Assembly: GCA_947568835.1 (NCBI GenBank)
Contig: OX387606.1
Location: 25,738,111 to 25,802,110, forward strand
DNA: 64,000 nt
Origin: Protonemura montana
Lineage: Eukaryota; Arthropoda; Insecta; Plecoptera; Nemouridae
Reading direction: 5' to 3'
The notes beneath the pieces are model-generated. The model made no database searches. It had not been told where the DNA came from and saw nothing but the letters and a program-made list of their open reading frames with translations. Positions within the stretch are counted from its first letter, which is position 1. Each line of letters opens with the position of its first letter. Position numbers and translations under genes: made by a program. Shown here piece after piece: positions 55,301 to 64,000 of this stretch.

Positions 55301-56895
55301 GCATGTCGAATTGCATCCACCTCACTCAGGTAGGTAAGCTTACGAGAATTGAAGACGTCGCTTGATTATTCCCATTCATAACAACGTCGAGTGTTTTTGG
55401 ATGTAATGAGGAACTTTCAGAAGAGACCCCAATGTGTTTAAACGATTGTATAATCGTGTTTGTCGTGGTTATAATAATTATATATTTATGCAGAAACTGT
55501 GGAATGGGTTAAATTCTATGATTTTTTCATGCCTTATTATTGCTGCCTTATTTTGAGAAGCTTCTATGGCTTGTTTTCAGGGCCGCGAGCGCACTCTCTT
55601 GGCGCTCTTTACAACTGACAATACGAGAAACACTCGCCGCTGCGCTAGTGTAGCACGTAGTGTAACAACGTTTTAGAACGATCAAGAACACTGGGACTAG
55701 TTTGCTACGCGCGGGAAGGGAAGGGTCGCTCACATAGCTGTAACCAACGGTAAGACTAATTTCACAAACCAACATCTTCTTTAAAGCTTTACTTCTACTC
55801 GTGCACTGAGTTGAATTCAAAGCGTGGTTTCATTGCATGGCGCTTTTTAACTCGATATTATTACCAGCCGAGCACAGGGGATACATTTTATTCGCGAATA
55901 AATTAGTATGACCACGAGAACATGTGTAGTAATTCAGTACTTGTATCGTTGCTCGTGTTCAGTGCTTGCCATGTAAAGTATGTACCGACATGCCTCTGAC
56001 CACCAGACAAGTCTCGTGTATTAAGTAGCAATACTATCACACGTCTGCTCTCATTCGAAGGAGAATCATTTGCCAGACATTTTAATAAATCAGAATTAAT
56101 TCACCTGTTGATACTAACCAAGAACGTTATTTTAGTGTGTCTAGTTCATGATAGCATCATGCATTGACCAACACGTGCGTGCTATTGTATGAAGCTTGTC
56201 ATCTCTTGATTGGTTTGGCTTACAGCAAATATCTTGTTCTAGTTAGTAGTTCATATTATCTATGAGGAATGTTCCATGATTTCATTCTGCTACTCCTTGT
56301 TTATTCAAATGTTATGTAATTTTAAAACAATATTCCGGCTGGTATCATCATCTTCGCTCTAACGACTAGAATTGCGTTCACTATCTGCAACTCGCGGGCG
56401 TTGTCATTTAATTTTATTACCATGTTAGTCTACCCTAGCAGGGTCAAATACCTCGTGGTTCACTTGTCTACTGCAGTGTACAATCAACTCTAATATCAAG
56501 TTATTTATTCAACAATTCAATAAATTCTCTCTTCCTCGTCGCTTGCATTGGGCGAGTATTGGAGTATCATGAACACAGCTACTCTCTCAAATATGTGAAA
56601 CTCTTTAGGTGATTATAACCACGTGTGGAGATCAGGGTTCCAATTCCCATTCTGGCACCAAATTATGAGCGATTAATAGTGTTCCTAATAATAAAATACT
56701 TGGGGCGTTGCAAGCTCTAAGCCCTGGCGCTGGCAGTCGATCTATTGGCAGACAATTTATGTTGCCACGGTCAGTTGAATCCCTCCCTTGTCTTGGCCGT
56801 GGTCCATCCTGGGGCACCTGACTGTGTGACTAATGACGTTGTTTCATTGCAAGGTGGACTTCAATGTTGAGAGACAGCACTCAATCAAAACTGGG
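55301..56895. other. Unassigned sequence
   Basis: Frames at 55548-55820 and 56632-56817 (minus) have no known domain. 56635-56665 resembles a tRNA 3' end (GGGTTCCAATTCCCATTC then TGGCACCA). No gene supported. Confidence 0.4.
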
Positions 56896-57244
56896 AGATC
56901 TTGGAGACAACATCCTGTCATCAAGCTGGGAGATCTTGGAGACAACATCCTGTCATCAAGCTGGGAGATCTTGGAGACAACATCCTGTCATCGAGCTGGG
57001 AGATCTTGGAGACAACATCCTGTCATCGAGCTGGGAGATCTTGGAGACAACATCCTGTCATCGAGCTGAGAGATCTTGGAGACAACATCCTGTCATCGAG
57101 CTGGGAGATCTTGGAGACAACATCCTGTCATCAAGCTGGGAGATCTTGGAGACAACATCCTGTCATCGAGCTGAGAGATCTTGGAGACAACATCCTGTCA
57201 TCGAGCTGGGAGATCTTGGAGACAACATCCTGTCATCAAGCTGG
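56896..57244 (+). repeat. 35-bp minisatellite, 10 units
   Basis: Unit GGGAGATCTTGGAGACAACA then TCCTGTCATCAAGCT, almost perfect copies, differing mainly at AAGCT/GAGCT and GGGA/GAGA. Open frames through it are a by-product of the period. Confidence 0.95.
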
Positions 57245-57342
57245 ATCTACTACTAAACCACGTGGTAAGTTTCTCACCATCGTGGTTCTTTGTCAAATAT
57301 ACAACCGTAGATTTAAAGTCATCTCAACAATCCCATATTTTT

Positions 57343-58218
57343 TACTGGCTGGATCCTATGCTCTATCCATGTTATTTGAGATCAGCTGGCTGGATCCTAT
57401 GTTATATCCAGTTTATTTGAGATCAGCTGGCTGGATCCTATGTTCTATCCAGGTTATTTGAGATCAGCTTGCTGGATCATATGCTCTATCCAGGTTATTT
57501 GAGATCAGCTGACTGGATCCTATGATCTATCCATGTTATTTGAGATCAGCTGGCTGGATCCTATTCTCTATCCAGGTTATTTGAGATCAGCTGACTGGAT
57601 CCTATGTTATATCCGGGTTATTTGAGATCAGCTGGCTGGATCCTATGCTCTATCCACATTATTTGAGATCAGCTGGCTGGATCCTATGTTCTATCCAGGT
57701 TATTTGAGATCAGCTGGCTGGATCCTATGTTCTATCCATGTTATTTGAGATCAGCTGGCTGGATCCTATTCTCTATCCAGGTTATTTGAGATCAGCTGAC
57801 TGGATCCTATGTTATATCCGGGTTATTTGAGATCAGCTGGCTGGATCCTATGCTCTATCCAGGTTATTTAAGATCAGCTGGCTGGAACCTATGCTCCATT
57901 CAGGTTATTTGAGATCAGATGGCTGGATCCTAAGCTTTATCTAGGTTATTTGAGATCAGCTGGCTGGATCCTATGCTCTATCCAGGTTATTTGAGATCAG
58001 CTGGCTGGAACCTATGCTCGATTCAGGTTATTTGAGATCAGATGGCTGGATCCTAAGCTTTATCTAGGTTATTTGAGATCAGCTGGCTGGATCCTATGCT
58101 CTATCCAGGTTATTTGAGATCAGCTGGCTGGAACCTATGCTCGATTCAGGTTATTTGAGATCAGATGGCTGGATCCTATGCTCTATCCAGGTTATTTGAG
58201 ATCAGCTGGCTGGATCAT
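57343..58218 (+). repeat. 41-bp minisatellite array 3, about 21 units
   Basis: Same 41-bp unit as the others. A three-unit higher-order repeat (with GGAACCTATGCTCGATTC) is visible at 57880-58160. Confidence 0.95.
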
Positions 58219-58425
58219 TTGACACTTGATGAACATGATCCATGAATTGCTGCTATCAGATTTTATTGGTACCAACATTTGCATGGATGTGTCATTTGTT
58301 TACATTGTGAAATGCACATATTGGGTCACAGGCTTCTAGCCACGTGCGTCTGTGAAATATCTCTGATAAGTCTCCGTTGGGGCGCCAGCGTTCTTGCCTC
58401 TGTTTGCAAATTGCCCCATGGTTAA
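58219..58425 (+). repeat. Composite I flank, copy 3
   Basis: Matches 12479-12685 and stops at TTAA, where element D is inserted. Confidence 0.85.
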
Positions 58426-60418
58426 GAACCCGCCACAGCTTTGAATATTTAGTTCATTACTTGTATAGAGGGCAGTGTTAAACGCATCCGGGGGAGTAAT
58501 ACGGGACGCGGTGTGCATTTTCCCTTTCCACACATTTTCTACCTTGACACAAGGGGAGTGTATCACGTGGGTGTCTAGCTATGCGTCTGGAGATTTGATT
58601 GGGAACCATATGATACTGAATGTATAAGCCGATTTACGATAAAAATGTTCCGAGAATCGCTAATACCAGCGCCATTTAACTCAAAAATCCATCTGATGCT
58701 AATAATTGAATTTTGAAATTTTTTAAAGCACCATAACATTCGGCTCTGAGACTTGATTTCAAATCAGTTTAAATTTTTGTTCTAATGTTGAAACTTCCCT
58801 CTCTAGCATCAATTTACCGTGATCAACCAGCAAGATCACTGGGCTGCTCGTGCTCCATCTCGCCAAACCATCGTAATCGCCTGGCGATATTATTATAAAA
58901 CCTAGTAATGCGGGAATTCCAAGAAAATCAACAATGAGATAAGCACCCGCCAAGTCAAAGTACCTATCATTTGATCGATTTCCGAAATTTGAAACAATCC
59001 ACATTACTTTCCGAAATTTTCTATGCGGAAATCTTTTTTGATCGACATCCTAGCCCCAGATTTAGCGATTTGACATAATTTCTCACCCAACAATTTCAAT
59101 GTGACATGGTCATGATCGTGAATTTATGCAATGAGAGGCTCCCAGCGACTTCCAAACGTGTTTTTATAAGCGATATCCACCGAGTTTATCGGGCGGCAAT
59201 ATGGTATTACAATTCAGTTCAGTAGCAAGCATTTTACTTGCCGAAATAAGCAGCCGACTAGATTTGACATATCGCGTGTACGATTTATAGCTAAGAAAAC
59301 TCGTTCATGACATCGCTCTGAGGTGCATTGTGACAATATTCTTTCCGTACCAAACTGAACTTATCGGTGCAAGAAATTGAACTAATTAACGGTGTAATTA
59401 ATAATGAAAATATACAACAAAGCAGGGAACAAGAAATCACCCTTTCTATACTTATTACTATTTTTTATTGATTTCTTATTGAACCACGCAGCACCAAAAC
59501 TGTATGCACATGGCGCTAATGAAAGACCGGCAATTTGAATAGTCTAACAGGCCGAAAGTCCAAACGTTTTCATTGGATTTTACGTATCATGACGACATTA
59601 GGCATGAAGTTAGTAATTGAACAGACCACTGCCATCCCATTATGCCGCACAAGTTGACGCTAAATTTTGCCGATGATATTTCTCAAGACTCGGGCAGCCT
59701 CTGAATCTGGAAGGATTGAATGTGTTGCTCGCTCAGTCACTGCAGTCGCTCGGCAATTATTATAATCCTGAGCTATTTCCGTCGTGCGCTAGGAATTCGA
59801 ATGCGATAACGCTGCTTCGACAGCCGCGACAGGGGAAAAACTAGCAGTTTTTGGACAGAGAATTGCATCGATTCACCTCTATGTTTACAATTAGGTAATG
59901 CTCGTGTACCGCCTAGCTCATTAAAGATAGAGCGTTCGTGATTTTTTTCAAAACAAATATTTACATAATCTAGTGTTCGGTCTTCGTTTTTATACGAAGT
60001 TTGCACTCCGAAAAAAGATATCAGCAATTTTGATAAAAAAATATAAAATGCATTTATGTGTGAACCAAATCGAATTTCGAGAAAGTCGTGGGCACAAAAC
60101 ATGGTTTCTGTGTCAACAACATAATTGTTTAATTTCAAGTTTGTAGCTCAAGTCGTTTCGTGGCAATCTTGGCATAAGCTGAAAAACAGTCTCTTCTTCT
60201 TCGGTCAATTGCATAAAGAATATTGATTGGAATCGATTGAAACGTACAGGGCGGTAGGAGAACACATGCACCTATCCAAAGAATTTTGAATCATATTTTT
60301 AGGCTAAACGATACGGCAGCTGTGAACAAAAGATGTGAAATTGTAGCGAAATGTTGCATTGTGAATCGATGGAGAGGATTAGATGATTATAATCAAAAAT
60401 AATCGCTGTAGCATATCC
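58426..60418. mobile_element. TTAA-type insertion D in composite I
   Basis: Copy 1 reads CATGGTTAAGCTCCAGG without interruption (12674-12690). Here CATGGTTAA is followed by ~1.99 kb and then TTCAGCTCCAGG, so the duplication is TTAA/TTCA. GAACCCGCCACAGC and (inverted) GGATATGCTACAGC are plausible termini. No transposase frame; the frame at 59773-60138 (121 codons) is not recognised. 59046-59230 matches 17880-18020 inverted. Confidence 0.7.
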
Positions 60419-60422
60419 TTCA

Positions 60423-61850
60423 GCTCCAGGTGGCGATACTGAATGACTATTTATCAGCGGAATGTGCTGACGCTCGCAGTGCGGTCCTGGTCCTACTATC
60501 TGTTCCAAACTGACTCTCCCAATTATTTGCAATGCATATTAAATGTAAAGTAGAGGAATATTTGAGTACGGTGGCTAGTAGCGACCTGGGGGATCCCTGT
60601 GGACGAACATCTCCAAATATGGTCACAAACTAAATGCGAGCCAATGATTGGTCGACTGAGTCACGAGTTGTGTAATCCGGAGGGGGAGCTTGAGGAACGC
60701 GCGAGGAAGACCAACGAAGGAGCAGGGAGTCAGCCCGAGGTCGGGAACGCGACAAGACGTGTCAGGAGAAACTGCTCGAGGCCGGTGAACCGAGCGGACG
60801 CAAGAAGGGAGACGTAACAGTCAAACATCGCAAGACCAAGTGGACGTGAGTCACCGATCATCAGACTGCGTATTGAAGGACACTGCTCCTGAGTTGTGAG
60901 CCGCCACGACGCCAGCTCGACATGACGCACCGCTATATAGACGCTATCGTACTCAATTATCATTTATATTTTTATTCTAGCTACAAAGCTAGGAAGGGAC
61001 TTCAGAATCTATGTACTTATTTTGTTTGTGGAGATAATAGGTTTTGTTTGTAAGCAGATTTTGGGTTAGTTAAAGTCTGTATCCCGCATCCTCCCCCTTG
61101 CAGTACCACACTGAGTGAGTCGGCAGCTTTTCTCTGCATCTGAGACAATTAGAGGTATTTTCAAGCGCCTAATTTACAACATCAGCTAATATTGTTTGTT
61201 TTTTCTTGCAGGGACTCGGGGAAAGCGTCGGACAAAGTGCAGGACTAAGGGCAGGACAAAGTGCAGGACAAAGTGCAGGACAAAGTGCAGGACAAAGTGC
61301 AGGACTAAGTGCAGGACAAAGTGCAGGACAAAGTGCAGGACTAAGTGCAGGACAAAGTGCTCCGTGAAAGTTTCAAGTGCCGTGTTTGCCTGCCGCTGGA
61401 CGCAGGACGCAGGACGCTGGACGCAGGATGCAGGGGAGTCAACAATGGCCGCCACGTGACGCTGCTGAAGGAGAGAAGGGGAGGGGGGTGTTGGTGATAA
61501 CCAGACAGCTGGGAGCGTAGCTAACACCCCCTGTGTTAGGGGAAGATATCAACAGTTGGTGTCGCTGTCAGCTGCTTGAAGACAAGGTGCGTGCAAATTC
61601 TTTATACACTCATTTCATGCCCGACACAACTCCGCTGCATGCAGTTTAGCCGTCAAGTTCGTTGAGAGTAGGCGCTGGTTTGCACCATGGAAACATATAA
61701 TGCTAGAATATGATCGTAGTGAATCTGAAAGAACTGAGCCAATGTTAAATGCAACCAATGTTAAACTAAAACATAATTTTTTAGCTTCACTCCTCTTTAA
61801 CCTCGATGATTTCCCAAGGACCAGTGTATACAACTCGCCAAACAGTTCTG
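60423..61850 (+). repeat. Composite I central block, copy 3
   Basis: Near-identical to 12686-13985 apart from a 4-base deletion near 60813 and the expanded VNTR at 61231-61360. Confidence 0.9.
61231..61360 (+). repeat. 12-bp VNTR, about 11 units
   Basis: GGACAAAGTGCA repeated with GGACTAAGTGCA variants. Copy 1 of the block has a single unit at 13493-13505, so it expanded after the duplication. The period preserves reading frame. Confidence 0.95.
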
Positions 61851-61855
61851 TGGTC

Positions 61856-63125
61856 ACCTATCCAATACCTTACCTAGCCAGTGTTGTTTAACATTCATCC
61901 ATCCAACCTCTCTCCCGATAACAGAACTGGTCATGTGTATGATGGTCACCCATCCAATACCTGACTCAGCGCAGTGTAGCTTAACTTTCATCCCTCTTAC
62001 CTCTCTTCTGAACAGAACTAGTCATTTGTGTGGCAGTCACCCATCCAATACCTGACTCAGCACAGTGTTGCTTAACTTGCATCACTCCAACCTCTCTCCC
62101 GAAAAAAACTGTTCATGTGTATGATGTTCACCCATCCAATACCCGACTCTGGGCAGTGTTGCTTAACTTTCACCCTCCAACCTTTCTTCCGAACAGAACT
62201 GGTAACGTTTATGATGGTCATCCATCCAATACCTGACCCAGCGCAGTGTTGCTTAACTTTCATCCCTCCAACCTCTCTCCCTAACAGAACTGGTCATTTG
62301 TGTGATGGTCACCCATCCAATACCTGGCCAATACCTGACTCAGCGCAGTGTTGCTTTACTTTCATCCCTCCAACCTCTCTCCCGTACAGAACTGGTCTGG
62401 CGGTTACCCATTCAATACTTGACCCAGCGTATTGTTTCTTAACTTGCATCCCTCCAACCTCTCTCCCGAACAGAACTGGTCATGTGTTTGATAGTCACCC
62501 ATCCAATACCTGACCCAGCGTAGTGCTGCTTAACTTTCACCCTCCAACCTCTCTCCCGAACAGAACTAGTTATGTGTATAATGGTTATCCATCCAATACC
62601 TGACTCAGAACAGTGTTGCTTTACTTTTATCCCTCCAACCTCTCCTCAGGACAGAACTGGTCATGTGTATGATGGTCACCCATCTAATACCTGACTCAGC
62701 GCAGTGTTGCATTACTTTCATCCCTCCAACCTCTCTCTCGTACAGAACTGGTCTGGCGGTTACCCATCCAATACCTGACCCAGCGTAGTGTTGCTCAACT
62801 TGCATCCCTCCAACCTCTCTCCTGAACAGAACTGGCCGTGTGTTCGATGGTCACCCATGCTATGCCTGACCCCGCATAGTGTTCCTTAACTTTTATCCCT
62901 CCAATCTCTCTCACGAACAGAACTGGTCATGTGAATTATGGTCACCCATCCAATACCTGACCCAGCGCAGTGCTGCTTAACTTTCACCCTTCAACCTCTC
63001 TCCCGAACAGAACTAGTTATGTGTATAATGGTTTTCCATCCAATACCTGACCCAGAACAGTGTTGCTTAACTTTCATCCCTCCAACCTCTCTCCCAAATA
63101 GAACTAGTCGTGTGTATGATGGTCA
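61856..63125 (-). repeat. 5S-like 91-bp array, about 14 units
   Basis: Right end of composite I copy 3, colinear with 13986-15120 including unit-specific variants (GAAAAAAACTG), so the array was duplicated whole. Confidence 0.9.
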
Positions 63126-63136
63126 TAGTTGGGGAA

Positions 63137-63295
63137 GATCGTTTTGAAATCGATCTTTTAAAAAGATCAAGATCGTCGTCAAAAAACGATCGCGATCGAA
63201 GATCGAAGTTCGCGATCGTTTTTTTTTACGATCAAATTCAAATTCGTTTCTATAAAAGATCAAGATCGTTTAAAAGATCGTTTTCGAAAAAAAAT
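63137..63295. repeat. GATC-rich low-complexity segment
   Basis: Dense GATCG/GATCAAGATCG motifs on both strands, about 16 GATC in 160 bases, with self-complementary stretches (GATCGCGATCGAAGATCG). Similar in style to the GGTTCC subtermini of the hAT-like element, but no partner end is in the window. Confidence 0.7.
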
Positions 63296-64000
63296 CATGT
63301 GATGAATAAAACCAATAAAAGTAAAACCGTTGAGTGTAGGTTCTAGGTAAAGAAACAACGTCAATGGTACAGTCTCTGCGTGAAAGATAGCCACCAAATG
63401 ACTACTTTACCGACAAAAATGCAGATTTTCGGAACATCACGTTAAGTGGAGCCACTGTCGTATGCAATCGTAGGTTACTCGCTTTTTAATATCGTTACGT
63501 GTTTATCAATCGTTGAGGTAAACATTGACGGAGATTATTTGAGCATGAAAAGTCTTGAAAGCGAGATGATGCACGCATATCGGCGTGTAATGGTGTTTCC
63601 TACGTTTAATCGCGAATGTTCTAAGTGTCAAACTATTTCAAACCTCGGGGAACTTGAAGTTACGTTGAAAACACCGATTGGGTCCCACTAAGATTTCATA
63701 ATGTTTATATCGTTACCTACCGTTTATCGGAAAAAGTTTAGGATATATTGTTAAAATTCTCTGGCCATTCACTCTTACCTTCAAGTACCTTTTCAAATTT
63801 GAAGAGCTGGCGCTGTTAGCTGCAATTTCCTTATGCACCGGCATCCATAATAAAACTTTACTTTGAAAACCACCTCGAGATCGGAAACATTTCCCTCGTG
63901 GAGAAAAAAGAATTTCTTTAAATTTCCCCACGGCAGAGCATTGGTCTCCGTGGCCGCGAAATCGTGATTGACCACTTTGTCTCCGTCACCCGAATCAATC
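63296..64000. other. Unassigned sequence
   Basis: An 81-codon frame (63446-63691) with a hydrophobic start and CSKCQT is not recognised. The window ends without a feature. Confidence 0.4.

Noticed and set aside
56901-57461. Long open frames (130-186 codons) across the 35-bp, 41-bp and 50-bp arrays
   Set aside because: Frames arise because the repeat lacks stops in all phases. The period is not a multiple of three, so the translated unit rotates, and no other coding evidence exists.

Overview
The window is metazoan genomic DNA, most likely from a protostome invertebrate. The evidence is intron-like signals, THAP/Kolobok, hAT, Harbinger, Gypsy and non-LTR elements, tRNA genes with internal promoters, CA and AAT microsatellites, and no bacterial gene organisation. 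The species cannot be fixed from the sequence. 5S-related repeats that read GATCACCGAAGTTAAGCAAC and a TATA + TCAGT core promoter are the main hints toward arthropod- or mollusc-like genomes. I see no convincing intact host gene. Almost everything recognisable is mobile or tandemly repeated.

The dominant theme is a 91-bp tandem repeat whose minus strand resembles the internal control region of 5S rRNA (GAAAGTTAAGCAAC ... GGATGGGTGACC). It forms about ten arrays (near 0, 5.7, 14-15, 16.7-17.4, 23.1-24.1, 45.1, 53.7-54.3, 54.9-55.3 and 61.9-63.1 kb). They are the right ends of two composite repeats. Composite I is a 41-bp minisatellite, a ~210-bp flank, a ~1.3-kb exon-like block and then the 91-bp array; it occurs at 10.8-15.1, 20.9-24.1 and 57.3-63.1 kb. 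Composite II is a 50-bp minisatellite, a ~700-bp block and then the 91-bp array; it occurs at 15.1-17.4 and 43.7-54.3 kb. A tRNA-Gly and a 3'-decayed tRNA-Leu lie against one 5S-like array at 54.6-55.3 kb.

Several transposons can be delimited to the base by target-site duplications. They are a hAT-like element (653-3634, TSD CTTATAAC) that hosts a 2.17-kb near-perfect palindromic insertion (13-bp TSD); a Kolobok-type THAP element (18079-19970, TTAA); a second hAT-like element rich in GGTTCC (29112-31043, decayed 8-bp TSD); a second Kolobok element (31804-34952, TTAA) with a broken THAP transposase and an intact opposite-strand gene for a P2X7-C-terminal ('ballast') domain protein; a miniature Harbinger (36642-37589); three copies of a 1.95-kb TTAA-flanked repeat (21.3, 24.6, 47.6 kb); and a 4.26-kb element with ~590-bp inverted termini (49028-53290) that carries a broken unnamed metazoan repeat gene. 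Gypsy-like remains lie at 41.2-43.5 kb. Non-LTR retrotransposon fragments lie at 8.5, 29.4, 30.4, 45.4 and 51.9 kb.

The 43.7-54.3 kb stretch is a nest: a 5S-like array split by a LINE and by a TTAA repeat, which is split by the long-TIR element, which holds another LINE fragment. Empty sites elsewhere in the window confirm several of these steps. Two hairpins (3395-3430 with its mirror, and 24163-24205) look like hammerhead-ribozyme cores of the kind found in Penelope-like retroelements. All calls are by eye; 5S, ribozyme and domain comparisons are against family features recalled from general knowledge.
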